Positions 42,045 to 51,266 of a stretch of 64,000 bases of DNA are shown one piece after another. Both the position numbers and the translations under genes were made by a program. The notes under the pieces were generated by a model. The model made no database searches and was not told where the DNA came from. It saw only the letters and a list, made by a program, of their open reading frames with translations. The stretch comes from Claveliimonas sp034178805 (GTDB taxonomy: Bacteria; Bacillota; Clostridia; Lachnospirales; Lachnospiraceae). The first letter of the stretch is position 1. Every line of letters begins with the position of its first letter. The stretch lies in the NCBI RefSeq assembly GCF_050314255.1, contig NZ_JBNPMZ010000001.1:1-64000 (forward strand), read 5' to 3'.

Positions 42045-43028
42045 ATGGCTAGTGGAATTTGTGTATTTGCAGAGAATTATAAGGGTAAATTAGAGCCGGT
42101 AGCTGCAGAGCTGATAACAGCCGCACATCTCATTCAGGAAACAACAGGTGAGAAAATCAGTGCCATTGTTGTTGCCAGAGAGTGTGATGGTATTGCGGAG
42201 GAGTTAAATCAGCTTGGCGTAGATGAAATCTATGCAGTTAAGACTGCAGAAGACTGTCTTCTGCAGGATGATGCGGTAAGTGAAGTCGTTGCGGAAATGC
42301 TTCGTCGGATTGCTCCGTCAAGCGTACTGGTTCCGGCTACACCGACCGGACGTTCTATCTTCTCAAGAGTTGGAATGAAGCTTGGATGTGGTATGACTGC
42401 AGACTGCACAGAGCTTCTTGTAGGAACAAGAGAAGATGGTTCTTACTTTATTAAACAGAATAAACCATCTTATGGAGAGAATGTTTTCGTTACAATTATT
42501 ACCAGAGAAGGATTTGCCCCGCAGATGATGACGGTGAGACCTGGTGTGTATGGTGCACAGGAACCAGTTGCTGACGCACATGCAACATTGACATATATGG
42601 AAGATATCCAGATGCCGGAATCTAAGGTTGAAGTATTGGAAGTACTTCCGGCTGAGAATGAGACAGACAGCATCCTTGGTGCAGAGGTTGTAGTTGTAGG
42701 CGGACGTGGAGCTCTGGAGGAAGGAAACTTTGAGCTGCTTCAGAAGTTTGCACAGAAGGTCGGAGCAGCAATCGGAGGAACCAGACCAATGGTTGATTCT
42801 GAGATGATTCCGTTCAATCATCAGATTGGACAGACAGGACTTACCATTCGCCCGAAGGTATGTATTTCTTTTGGTGTATCCGGAGCAATTCAGCATACCG
42901 AGGGTATCAAGGATACGAAATTGTATATTGCTGTAAACACAGATGAGAATGCGGCAATCTTTAATACTACCGATTATGGTATGGTGGCAGATATGAAGGA
43001 TATTCTGGAGAATTTCCTGGCAGAATAG
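42045..43028 (+). CDS. etfA: Electron transfer flavoprotein, alpha subunit
   Basis: A 327-residue EtfA. The C-terminal FAD-binding domain is clear: VVVGGRGALEEGNFELLQKF, GGTRPMVDSEMIPFNHQIGQ, TGLTIRPKVCISFGVSGAIQHTEG (the conserved Gly-x-Ser-Gly-Ala-x-Gln-His) and AVNTDENAAIF. It pairs with EtfB and closes the module with the amidohydrolase and FAD oxidoreductase. A terminator follows. Confidence 0.94.
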   Translation: MASGICVFAENYKGKLEPVAAELITAAHLIQETTGEKISAIVVARECDGIAEELNQLGVDEIYAVKTAEDCLLQDDAVSEVVAEMLRRIAPSSVLVPATPTGRSIFSRVGMKLGCGMTADCTELLVGTREDGSYFIKQNKPSYGENVFVTIITREGFAPQMMTVRPGVYGAQEPVADAHATLTYMEDIQMPESKVEVLEVLPAENETDSILGAEVVVVGGRGALEEGNFELLQKFAQKVGAAIGGTRPMVDSEMIPFNHQIGQTGLTIRPKVCISFGVSGAIQHTEGIKDTKLYIAVNTDENAAIFNTTDYGMVADMKDILENFLAE

Positions 43029-43046
43029 AATGAAAACATACATGAA

Positions 43047-43079
43047 AAAGCTGATCGAAAAAAACGGTCAGCTTTTTTT
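43047..43079 (+). terminator. Rho-independent terminator after etfA
   Basis: A 10-bp stem (43047-43056 with 43066-43075, one G-T pair), A-rich nine-base loop and seven T residues ending at 43079. Confidence 0.9.
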
Positions 43080-43173
43080 CTTTCAAAAATAGATACTTTG
43101 GTGTATAGTAATAAAGTGGAATTTTGTATGAACAGTTAAATTCCTATAGCAGAGAAAGAACGGAGAGTTATAT

Positions 43174-45789
43174 ATGGCTGAGAAGATTGTTCTGATAGAC
43201 GGACACAGTATTCTGAACCGTGCATTTTACGGAGTGCCGGATCTTACGAATGCAGAAGGACTTCATACGAATGCAGTGTATGGATTCCTGAATATTATGT
43301 TTAAGATACTGGATGAGGAAAAGCCGGAGTATTTGACGGTGGCATTTGATGTACATGCGCCTACCTTCCGGCATGAGATGTTCGAAGACTATAAGGGTAC
43401 CAGAAAACCTATGGCAGATGAACTGCGTCAGCAGGTTCCGGTAATTAAGGATGTTCTGAGGGCAATGGGAGTAAAGATCATTGAGCAGGCAGGCCTTGAG
43501 GCGGATGACCTTTTGGGAACCCTGTCCAGACGCTGTGAGGAAATCGGGATGGAAGTATCCGTTATCAGCGGAGACAGAGATCTTCTCCAGCTTGCAACGG
43601 AGCATGTTAAGATCCGGATACCGAAGACGAAACAGGGCAGAACAGAGGTGGAGGATTATTATGCGGCAGATGTTCTGGAGCGGTATCAGGTGACACCTCA
43701 GGAATTCATTGATCTGAAAGCTCTGATGGGCGATGCTTCTGATAATATACCGGGTGTTCCCAGTATCGGAGAGAAAACAGCTACGAAGATTATTACAGAA
43801 TACCACTCTATTGAAGAAGCCTATGCCCATTCGGATGAACTGAAACCGCCCCGGGCGTCTAAGGCGCTCCGGGAACACTGGGAGCTGGCAAAGCTTAGCA
43901 AGGTACTGGCAACGATAGAAGTGCATGCGGATTTTGAGTATTCCCTTGAGGAAGCAAAACTGGGCAATCTGTATACAGAAGAGGCTTACGGATGGTTTCA
44001 GAAGCTGCAGTTCAAGAATCTTCTTGGCAGATTTGAAATCAGTGCACCCTCTAATGCGGTGGAGGACGGATTCCGGGAAATTCATGCGAAAGCGGATGCG
44101 GAACGCATTTTTACAGAGGCCGGGAAGAGGGAAACGGTGGCAGTTACAGTATTCCGGAATACAAAGGACGTGCTGCCCCTGTTTGCCAATGAAGCCCAGG
44201 CAGGCGGAATTGGAATCTGCTATGGTGAGAAAGACATTTACTGCATTTATGCAGATACAGATATAACGATGGATTATCTGGCAGAACAGATAGATATTCT
44301 GACGGATAAGGTGAAGACTCTTGCGGCTTTCCGTGTAAAAGAGCTGCTTTCTTATCTTCAATCCGGTGAGAAGGCGTGCTGGTTTGACAATACGGTAGCT
44401 GCCTATCTTCTGAACCCGCTGAAAAATGACTATACTTATGAAGATGTGGCCAGGGAACAGATGGATCTGATATTGGAAGAGAAGAGCGAAGAATATGTGA
44501 AGGTATGCTATGAGGTCTATACGGCATATGCGTCTGTGAAACCTCTGACGGAGAAGCTTGTGGAAACACAGATGTGGAACCTTTTTGCAAATGTTGAGAT
44601 GCCGCTGGTATTTACCCTGCATGATATGGAGCAGAACGGGGTAAGGGTTGAGGCGGAGGCTCTTCGCATTTACGGCGAACAGCTGGGAGTCCGCATCGAA
44701 ACCCTGGAACAGGAAATCTACGAGGCGGCAGGAGAAAAGTTTAATATTAATTCTCCTAAGCAGCTGGGGGTCATTTTGTTTGAAAAAATGGGTCTGAAAG
44801 GCGGCAGGAAGACCAAGACCGGTTATTCTACAGCGGCTGATGTACTGGAGAAGCTGGCACCGGATTATCCGGTTATCGGACAGATATTGATGTATCGTCA
44901 GCTTACGAAGCTTAAGTCCACCTATGCAGACGGACTAGCGGGCTATATCCGTGAAGACGGGCGGATTCATGGTAAATTTAATCAGACCATAACGGCTACC
45001 GGCCGAATCAGCAGCACGGAACCGAATCTGCAGAATATTCCGGTGCGGATGGAGCTTGGACGGCTGATCCGCAAGGTATTTGTTCCGGAGGACGGATATG
45101 TATTTGTGGATGCGGACTATTCTCAGATTGAGCTTCGTGTGCTGGCACACTGCTCTGAAGATGAGAAATTGATACGGGCATATCGGGAGGCGCAGGATAT
45201 TCATAGAATTACCGCGTCTCAGGTGTTCCACACTCCATTTGAGGAAGTGACGGATCTGCAGCGGCGCAATGCCAAGGCAGTCAATTTTGGAATCGTGTAT
45301 GGAATCAGCTCCTTTGGACTGAGTGAGGATCTGAGTATTACCAAAAAAGAGGCTGCACAGTACATCGAACAGTACTTTAAAACTTATCCGGGAATCAAGA
45401 TTTTTCTGGATGATACGGTCAAGCATGCAAAAGAGATGGGCTATGTGGTGACCCTGTTTGGACGAAGACGACCGGTTCCGGAGCTTTCATCCAGCAATTT
45501 CCAACAGCGTGCATTTGGAGAGCGTGTGGCTATGAATGCACCGATTCAGGGAACAGCGGCAGATATTATGAAGATTGCGATGGTAGGCGTGAACCGTCAG
45601 CTAAAGGAAAAGCATATGAAGTCCAGACTGGTTCTTCAGGTTCACGATGAGCTTCTTATTGAAGCACATCTGTCGGAGCTGGAACAGGTGAAAGAAATAT
45701 TAAAAGAAGAAATGGAACAGGCAGCATCGCTGGAGGTTCCTCTTGAGATAGATATGCATACCGGAGAAAACTGGTATGAGGCGAAATAA
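43174..45789 (+). CDS. polA: DNA polymerase I
   Basis: An 871-residue polymerase. The 5'-3' nuclease domain (1-290) has LIDGHSILNRAFYG, FDVHAPTFRHE and DASDNIPGVPSIGEKTA. The central exonuclease-like domain (about 300-460) has lost the DxE metal motif (it reads VAVTVFRN), so proofreading is unlikely, as in several Firmicutes. The polymerase domain (about 480-871) has TATGRISSTEPNLQNIP, VDADYSQIELRVLAH, the O-helix RRNAKAVNFGIVYG and QVHDELLIEA. It replaces RNA primers and fills repair gaps. coaE and an MBL hydrolase follow closely. Confidence 0.97.
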   Translation: MAEKIVLIDGHSILNRAFYGVPDLTNAEGLHTNAVYGFLNIMFKILDEEKPEYLTVAFDVHAPTFRHEMFEDYKGTRKPMADELRQQVPVIKDVLRAMGVKIIEQAGLEADDLLGTLSRRCEEIGMEVSVISGDRDLLQLATEHVKIRIPKTKQGRTEVEDYYAADVLERYQVTPQEFIDLKALMGDASDNIPGVPSIGEKTATKIITEYHSIEEAYAHSDELKPPRASKALREHWELAKLSKVLATIEVHADFEYSLEEAKLGNLYTEEAYGWFQKLQFKNLLGRFEISAPSNAVEDGFREIHAKADAERIFTEAGKRETVAVTVFRNTKDVLPLFANEAQAGGIGICYGEKDIYCIYADTDITMDYLAEQIDILTDKVKTLAAFRVKELLSYLQSGEKACWFDNTVAAYLLNPLKNDYTYEDVAREQMDLILEEKSEEYVKVCYEVYTAYASVKPLTEKLVETQMWNLFANVEMPLVFTLHDMEQNGVRVEAEALRIYGEQLGVRIETLEQEIYEAAGEKFNINSPKQLGVILFEKMGLKGGRKTKTGYSTAADVLEKLAPDYPVIGQILMYRQLTKLKSTYADGLAGYIREDGRIHGKFNQTITATGRISSTEPNLQNIPVRMELGRLIRKVFVPEDGYVFVDADYSQIELRVLAHCSEDEKLIRAYREAQDIHRITASQVFHTPFEEVTDLQRRNAKAVNFGIVYGISSFGLSEDLSITKKEAAQYIEQYFKTYPGIKIFLDDTVKHAKEMGYVVTLFGRRRPVPELSSSNFQQRAFGERVAMNAPIQGTAADIMKIAMVGVNRQLKEKHMKSRLVLQVHDELLIEAHLSELEQVKEILKEEMEQAASLEVPLEIDMHTGENWYEAK

Positions 45790-45804
45790 AGATTGAGGTG
45801 TGAG

Positions 45805-46395
45805 ATGAAGATAGTAGGAATTACAGGCGGCGTAGGCTCCGGCAAGAGTGAAGTGCTCCGTTATCTGGAGGAGAAACATGGGGCTTCTGTCTGCCGTGCA
45901 GATGAAGTGGGCAGAGAACTGCAACAGGAAGGAACGGCCTGCTATGACAGTATTGTGGCAGAATTTGGTGATGAGATCCTGGAGGAGAACGGGAAGATTA
46001 ACCGTGCAAAGCTTTCTGCAATTGTATTTGATAATCCGGACAGACTGGCCGCTCTTAACGCGATCGTGCATCCGGCGGTGGAAGAGAGAGTAAAGCAGCT
46101 TAAAGAAGAGGCTCAGAGTCAGGGAAAATCCCTGTTTGTGCTGGAATCAGCCATTTTAATTGAAGCTGGTTATGAAGATTTCTGTGATGAAATCTGGTAC
46201 ATTTATGCCAGTGATGAGGTGAGAACCAGACGTCTGAGATTCTTCCGGGGTTACAGTGAAGAAAAAACACAGTCTGTAATCCGTGCCCAGAAGACAAGAG
46301 AGGAATATATGGAGCAGAGTGACAGAGTCATTGATAACAGCAGAAGCTTTGAAGAGACCTGCGCCCAGCTGGAGCACATTTTAGATAAATTATAA
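45805..46395 (+). CDS. coaE: Dephospho-CoA kinase
   Basis: A 196-residue kinase for the last step of coenzyme A synthesis. The P-loop GGVGSGKSEV is at residues 7-16, RADEVGRELQ and ESAILIEAGYEDFCDEIW follow, and a basic RRLRFFRGYSEEKTQSVIRAQ lid region is present. The ATG at 45805 is preceded by TTGAGGTG; the in-frame TTG at 45793 is upstream of that. The polA-coaE pair is a common order in Firmicutes. Confidence 0.92.
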   Translation: MKIVGITGGVGSGKSEVLRYLEEKHGASVCRADEVGRELQQEGTACYDSIVAEFGDEILEENGKINRAKLSAIVFDNPDRLAALNAIVHPAVEERVKQLKEEAQSQGKSLFVLESAILIEAGYEDFCDEIWYIYASDEVRTRRLRFFRGYSEEKTQSVIRAQKTREEYMEQSDRVIDNSRSFEETCAQLEHILDKL

Positions 46396-46411
46396 CCGGG
46401 AGAGAAATTAC

Positions 46412-47209
46412 ATGAGATTATGCAGTATAGCCAGTGGAAGCAGCGGAAACTGTATTTATGTGGGTAATGATGATACCCATCTGCTTGTGGATACTGGAAT
46501 CAGTAAAAAGAGAATAGATGAAGGCCTTTCAGAGATTGGAATTAAGGGAGAAGAGTTAGACGGGATTTTGATTACCCATGAGCATTCGGATCATATTCAG
46601 GGGCTGGGAGTGTTCAGCCGGAAGTATCAGGTTCCAATTTATGCTACCAGAGGAACGCTGGAGGGGATCCGGGCATATAAGAGTCTGGGAGCTTTGCCTG
46701 AAGGATTGCTTCATGAGGTGGAGACGGATATGGATTTTATGCTGGGAGATATTGAAGTCCATCCTTTCCGGATTTCCCATGATGCCAAGGAGCCCTGCGG
46801 CTACCGGATGAATCATGGAGGGAAATCTGTGGCAGTTGCCACCGACCTTGGAATCTACGACGAATATACGGTGGAAAATCTGAAGAATCTGAATGCAGTC
46901 CTTCTGGAGGCAAATCATGATATACACATGCTGGAGGTGGGGCCTTATCCTTATCCGCTTAAGCGAAGAGTTATGGGCGATAAAGGACATTTATCGAATG
47001 AATTGTCAGGACGCCTTCTTTGTGATATACTACATGACAACTTGCAATATGTAATTTTGGGGCATCTGAGCAAGGAGAATAATTATGCGGAGCTTGCCTA
47101 TGAGACAGTTAAACTGGAAGTGACAATAGGAGATAATCCTTATAAGGGAGATGATATTCCGTTGTATGTAGCAGGCAGAGACCGTGTATCAGATATTGTA
47201 ACCGTATAA
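46412..47209 (+). CDS. MBL-fold metallo-hydrolase, YycJ/WalJ family
   Basis: A 265-residue metallo-beta-lactamase-fold protein. MRLCSIASGSSGNCIYVGND is the usual start of the YycJ/WalJ group; HEHSDH (56-61) binds the two metals, and EANHDIHML and GHLSNE carry further ligands. Relatives act as 5'-3' exonucleases or in cell-wall/DNA-replication coordination with WalRK; no walRK is in this window. It lies 16 bases after coaE. Confidence 0.85.
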   Translation: MRLCSIASGSSGNCIYVGNDDTHLLVDTGISKKRIDEGLSEIGIKGEELDGILITHEHSDHIQGLGVFSRKYQVPIYATRGTLEGIRAYKSLGALPEGLLHEVETDMDFMLGDIEVHPFRISHDAKEPCGYRMNHGGKSVAVATDLGIYDEYTVENLKNLNAVLLEANHDIHMLEVGPYPYPLKRRVMGDKGHLSNELSGRLLCDILHDNLQYVILGHLSKENNYAELAYETVKLEVTIGDNPYKGDDIPLYVAGRDRVSDIVTV

Positions 47210-47250
47210 AAGCAAGTCAGTTGTTGAGGGACGAGATTAGGAGGAAGAAC

Positions 47251-47523
47251 ATGAGAAAATGTGTAATAACTGTTGTGGGAAAAGATACTGTTGGAATTAT
47301 TGCGAAGGTGTGCACCTATTTGGCAGAGACTAATATCAATATTCTGGATATTGCTCAGACTATCGTGAGCGGCTATTTTAATATGATGGCTGTAGTGGAT
47401 GTGTCAAATGCGGATAAAGAGTTTCATGTGTATGCAGAGGAGCTGGAAAAACTGGGTGCTGAGATCGGCGTGACCATTCATTGTCAGAGAGAAGAGATAT
47501 TTGAAAGCATGCACAGAATATAG
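47251..47523 (+). CDS. ACT-domain protein (UPF0237)
   Basis: A 90-residue ACT domain protein: KCVITVVGKDTVGIIAKVCTY, then ISVGYFNM-like core and a C-terminal HCQREEIFESMHRI. ACT domains bind amino acids or similar small ligands. It is almost always paired with the UPF0210/DUF711 protein that follows 18 bases later, so the two probably work as one unit. The ATG at 47251 follows AGGAGGAAGA; in-frame codons upstream at 47221 lack a ribosome site. The function of the pair is unknown to me. Confidence 0.88.
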   Translation: MRKCVITVVGKDTVGIIAKVCTYLAETNINILDIAQTIVSGYFNMMAVVDVSNADKEFHVYAEELEKLGAEIGVTIHCQREEIFESMHRI

Positions 47524-47541
47524 GAGGTCACGTACAGAATT

Positions 47542-48906
47542 ATGATTAATATACTTGAAGTAAAAGAAACCAATCAGATGATCGAGCAGGAAAATCTTGA
47601 TGTGAGAACCATTACTCTGGGCATCAGTCTTCTGGACTGTATGGATTCCGATCTGGAACGGCTGAATGAGAATATTTATAATAAGATTACCACCCTCGCG
47701 AAAGATCTGGTAAAGACCGGAGAAGATATAGAGAAGGAATTTGGTATCCCGATTGTAAATAAACGTATTTCTGTAACACCGATCGGTATCATAGGTTCAT
47801 CCGCCTGTAAGGAGCCAAAGGACTATGTGAGTCTTGCAAAAACTCTCGACAAAGCGGCAAAAGAAGTTGGAGTTAACTTTATTGGAGGATATTCTGCTCT
47901 GGTGTCCAAGGCAATGACTGTCAGTGATGAGAATCTGATTCGGTCCATACCGGAAGCACTTGCATGCACAGACAGAGTATGCAGTTCGGTAAATGTGGGA
48001 TCCACAAGAACAGGTATTAATATGGACGCGGTACGTCTTTGCGGTGAAATTGTGAAGGCAACGGCTGAAGCAACCAGTGAAATGGATTCTCTCGGATGTG
48101 CCAAGCTGGTCATCTTCTGTAATGCACCGGATGACAATCCGTTCATGGCAGGCGCTTTTCTTGGTGTGACAGAAGGAGACGCGGTGATTAACGTAGGTGT
48201 CAGCGGACCGGGTGTTGTGAAAAATGCCATCGCTAAGGTACGCGGCCAGGGCTTCGAAGTTCTCTGTGAGACGATTAAGAAGACGGCGTTCAAAGTAACC
48301 CGTGTGGGACAGCTTGTAGCAGGAGAAGCGTCAAAGAGACTGGGAATTCCGTTCGGTATTGTGGATCTGTCACTCGCTCCTACACCGGCAATTGGAGACA
48401 GTGTGGCAGAGATTCTGGAGGAAATCGGATTGGAACGTGTAGGTGCTCCGGGAACAACTGCAGCACTTGCCATGCTGAATGACCAGGTGAAGAAAGGCGG
48501 GGTAATGGCGTCTTCATACGTGGGAGGATTAAGCGGTGCATTTATTCCGGTCAGTGAGGATCAGGGAATGATTGATGCAGTGACGATGGGAGCGCTTACC
48601 ATCGAGAAACTGGAGGCTATGACCTGTGTCTGCTCCGTTGGTCTGGATATGATTGCGATTCCGGGAAAAACCAGTGCTGCGACCATTTCCGGTATCATTG
48701 CCGATGAAATGGCTATCGGTATGGTAAATCAGAAAACTACGGCAGTCCGTCTTATTCCTGTTATCGGAAAGGATGTCGGAGATACGGCAGAATTCGGAGG
48801 TCTTCTCGGATATGCTCCGATTATTCCGGTTAATGAGTATGACTGCAGTGCATTTATAAATAGAAAGGGACGTATCCCGGCACCTATTCATAGTTTTAAA
48901 AATTAA
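47542..48906 (+). CDS. UPF0210/DUF711 family protein (PFL fold)
   Basis: A 454-residue protein. MINILEVKETNQMIEQENLDVRT is shared by UPF0210 members, and the central CNAPDDNPFMAGAFLG, SGPGVVKNAI, FGIVDLSLAPTPAIGDSVAEILEEIGLE and GAPGTTAALAMLNDQVKKGG are well conserved. The fold is related to pyruvate formate-lyase-like/ribonucleotide reductase barrels, but the reaction is unknown. It is joined in an operon to the ACT-domain gene upstream, which may act as its sensor. Confidence 0.9.
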   Translation: MINILEVKETNQMIEQENLDVRTITLGISLLDCMDSDLERLNENIYNKITTLAKDLVKTGEDIEKEFGIPIVNKRISVTPIGIIGSSACKEPKDYVSLAKTLDKAAKEVGVNFIGGYSALVSKAMTVSDENLIRSIPEALACTDRVCSSVNVGSTRTGINMDAVRLCGEIVKATAEATSEMDSLGCAKLVIFCNAPDDNPFMAGAFLGVTEGDAVINVGVSGPGVVKNAIAKVRGQGFEVLCETIKKTAFKVTRVGQLVAGEASKRLGIPFGIVDLSLAPTPAIGDSVAEILEEIGLERVGAPGTTAALAMLNDQVKKGGVMASSYVGGLSGAFIPVSEDQGMIDAVTMGALTIEKLEAMTCVCSVGLDMIAIPGKTSAATISGIIADEMAIGMVNQKTTAVRLIPVIGKDVGDTAEFGGLLGYAPIIPVNEYDCSAFINRKGRIPAPIHSFKN

Positions 48907-48922
48907 AAAGAGAGGTTAAAAA

Positions 48923-49774
48923 ATGGGTAAAGTAGCGATTGTGACTGACAGTAACAGCGGTATTACACAGAATGAGGCAAAAGAACTGGGGATCCGTGTG
49001 ATTCCAATGCCGTTTTATATTAATGAAGAATTGTTTTATGAAGATATCACGCTTTCACAGGAAGAATTCTACCAGAAGCTTGCTCAGGATGCGGATATTT
49101 CTACATCCCAGCCTTCACCGGGGGATGTACTGGAGCTTTGGGATGAACTGCTGAAAAGTTATGATGAGATTGTGCACATTCCAATGTCAAGCGGACTTTC
49201 CAGTACCTGTGAGACAGCTTTGATGCTGGCACAGGATTATGAAGGTAAGGTGCAGGTAGTTGATAATCAGAGAATTTCAGTTACCCAGAGACAGTCTGTC
49301 ATGGACGCGATCCAGTTGGCAAATGAGGGCAAATCCGCGAAGGAAATTCACGACAAACTGATGGAAGAGAAGCTGGAAGCAAGTATTTATATTACGGTGG
49401 ATACGTTGAAATACCTGAAAAAGGGAGGACGCATCACACCGGCAGCGGCAGCTATCGGAACGGTTCTTAACTTGAAGCCGGTGCTTCAGATCCAGGGAGA
49501 AAAGCTGGATGCTTTTGCAAAGGTTCGTGGATGGAAAGCGGCAAAGAAGACCATGCTGGATGCCATGGAGAAAGATATTAAGGAACGTTTTGCGGGAAAA
49601 GAGGTTCATCTGGAAGCAGCTTATACCTGTTCAGAGGAAGAAGCACAGGAATGGAAACGTGAGATTGAAGCAAGGCTTCCGGGATATGAGATACAGATGG
49701 ACAAGCTTTCTTTGAGTGTGGCGTGTCATATCGGACCGGGGTCCATGGCAGTTGCATGCAGTAAAAAGATTTAA
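48923..49774 (+). CDS. DegV family fatty-acid-binding protein
   Basis: A 283-residue DegV protein: KVAIVTDSNSGIT at the N-terminus, DISTSQPSPGDVLELWDEL, HIPMSSGLSSTCETA, and LKYLKKGGRITPAAAAIGTVLNLKPVL. DegV proteins (for example FakB) bind single fatty acids and, with the kinase FakA, feed acyl-phosphate to PlsX. A plsX gene lies at 55.9 kb, although not in the same operon, and no fakA is in the window. Confidence 0.9.
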   Translation: MGKVAIVTDSNSGITQNEAKELGIRVIPMPFYINEELFYEDITLSQEEFYQKLAQDADISTSQPSPGDVLELWDELLKSYDEIVHIPMSSGLSSTCETALMLAQDYEGKVQVVDNQRISVTQRQSVMDAIQLANEGKSAKEIHDKLMEEKLEASIYITVDTLKYLKKGGRITPAAAAIGTVLNLKPVLQIQGEKLDAFAKVRGWKAAKKTMLDAMEKDIKERFAGKEVHLEAAYTCSEEEAQEWKREIEARLPGYEIQMDKLSLSVACHIGPGSMAVACSKKI

Positions 49775-49784
49775 ATTGGTGATA

Positions 49785-49833
49785 GAGGGAGTGTCGCAAA
49801 AGCCGATTATGGAGCGGGGCTCCCTCGTTTTTT
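49785..49833. terminator. Terminator between degV and tmcAL
   Basis: GAGGGAG (49785-49791) pairs with CTCCCTC (49820-49826), 28-base loop, then G and six T residues (49828-49833). The long loop makes it less typical. Confidence 0.6.
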
Positions 49834-49853
49834 AGGCAAAACCCCTTCGTCTA

Positions 49854-51092
49854 TTATATGATGACAATAGATTGCTGATGCTCATTGATAAAAGGTGTCC
49901 CGAATTTGGCTGTGATGACAGATTCGTAGAGGTTGGCCGCGAAAATGTCCGTTTCCAACATCCGTTTTCCGGTATCAGAAAGCCCTTCTGTCTGTCCGAG
50001 CTTGGTGATCAGCGGGATAGAGGCGTGCGCCTTTATCTCTTTCAAAATTCCGACTGCATCCCGGCGAAATCCGAGAATACGCGCATAAGGACAATATCCT
50101 GTCTGGATGTAGGCATCTACATCCTCTTTTTTTATGTTCAAAAGAAGATGAAATAATGCCCGGCTGACGCGGGAATAGGTAATCTCTTTTGTCTTGAGAA
50201 GCTCACAGAACTGATCGAAATTTATAAAATCATTGGAGCAGTTGGCAATGCGGTTAGCCAGTTCTTCAGTGATGTCCGCATAGGCTGCCAGATTACTCCG
50301 GTTCTCTGTGAGAAGGCGGTATTTCAGAAGCAGGGAAAAGTCGTCTGAGCAAACCGGATAACGGGTTCCGTATGTTGTTTGCAAAAGATGCTGACTGGCA
50401 GGGGGAACCTGGTTTGCAAGGAGGGTGGGAATTTCCGGAGCTTCAGTCTGAAGTAATTTTTTGCGGATTGCGGAGGCTGAGCTCAGTCCGTCCTGAAGTT
50501 CTTCGTCGTGATAGCAGGATACCAATCTTTGAATGGTGAGGACATTCATCCTGCTTTTTCTTCGGAAGAGAGCCTTGATATATTCCATGCCCAGGATGTT
50601 ATTGGGCTGCCCGAGAAGAGATGCGGCATCTTCGTCTCCCAGGTATTCTGCCAGTGCTTTCTGTCGTGCTTTTGGAAAAGAATTGCCGGCTTTGAGTGCC
50701 TGTTTAAGCTTGTCCTGATAGGCTTCCGGTTCTTCGGAAAGAATGTATGCCAGATGTTTCAGTCCTTCTATGTCACCGGATTCACTTCCGAAGCAGAGAT
50801 AATCCACACATCCTAGCTGATCCAGAATTGAGACTGCACCTGCGGCAAAATATTCGGCACTTCCTGACGCACAGTACACAGGAAGTTCTATGACCAGATC
50901 TGCTCCGGATCTCAATGCAGCCTCTGTCCGTAAATGTTTGGGCATAATAGCCGGAGCACCCCTCTGCACAAAATCACCGCTCATGACAACGATGACTGCA
51001 TCTGCATTGGTCAGTTCTTTTGTTTTTTCTATATGATACAGGTGTCCGTTGTGAAATGGATTATATTCTGTAATGAGTCCGACGATTTTCAT
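49854..51092 (-). CDS. tmcAL: tRNA(Met) cytidine acetate ligase TmcAL (YlbM)
   Basis: A 412-residue nucleotidyltransferase-fold protein. MKIVGLITEYNPFHNGHLYHI carries the HxGH motif; VVMSGDFVQRGAPAIMPK, ADLVIELPVYCASGSAEYFA and LCFGSESGD follow as in YlbM. The enzyme uses acetate and ATP to make N4-acetylcytidine at the wobble position of elongator tRNA-Met. It is divergent from mgtE and convergent with degV. Start at 51092 has GGGAGA before it. Confidence 0.9.
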   Translation of the reverse strand: MKIVGLITEYNPFHNGHLYHIEKTKELTNADAVIVVMSGDFVQRGAPAIMPKHLRTEAALRSGADLVIELPVYCASGSAEYFAAGAVSILDQLGCVDYLCFGSESGDIEGLKHLAYILSEEPEAYQDKLKQALKAGNSFPKARQKALAEYLGDEDAASLLGQPNNILGMEYIKALFRRKSRMNVLTIQRLVSCYHDEELQDGLSSASAIRKKLLQTEAPEIPTLLANQVPPASQHLLQTTYGTRYPVCSDDFSLLLKYRLLTENRSNLAAYADITEELANRIANCSNDFINFDQFCELLKTKEITYSRVSRALFHLLLNIKKEDVDAYIQTGYCPYARILGFRRDAVGILKEIKAHASIPLITKLGQTEGLSDTGKRMLETDIFAANLYESVITAKFGTPFINEHQQSIVII

Positions 51093-51103
51093 AATAATCT
51101 CCC

Positions 51104-51132
51104 TTGTATATCCCTTTGAAATTGATTATACT
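51104..51132 (+). promoter_or_regulatory. Predicted promoter of mgtE
   Basis: TTGTAT (51104-51109), 17-base spacer, TATACT (51127-51132). The leader of about 130 bases that follows contains two hairpins: CCTGC-TTT-GCAGG (about 51170-51182) and GAACTCGC-GAT-GCGAGTTC (about 51201-51219). Confidence 0.6.
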
Positions 51133-51266
51133 ATATAAGGATGAGTGTATGCAACCTGTGGAAAATAATGCCTGCTTTGCAGGTACAAATCACGCGCTGG
51201 AACTCGCGATGCGAGTTCTGAATGGCAGAAATTCATCCGACAAAAGAAGACAGGAAGGAGGATACC

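Noticed and set aside
43084..43110. Promoter of polA (TTTCAA-17-TATAGT)
   Set aside because: The -35 match is poor and overlaps the T run of the preceding terminator.
51133..51266. M-box magnesium riboswitch before mgtE
   Set aside because: Too short and without the conserved M-box core; only two simple hairpins are present.
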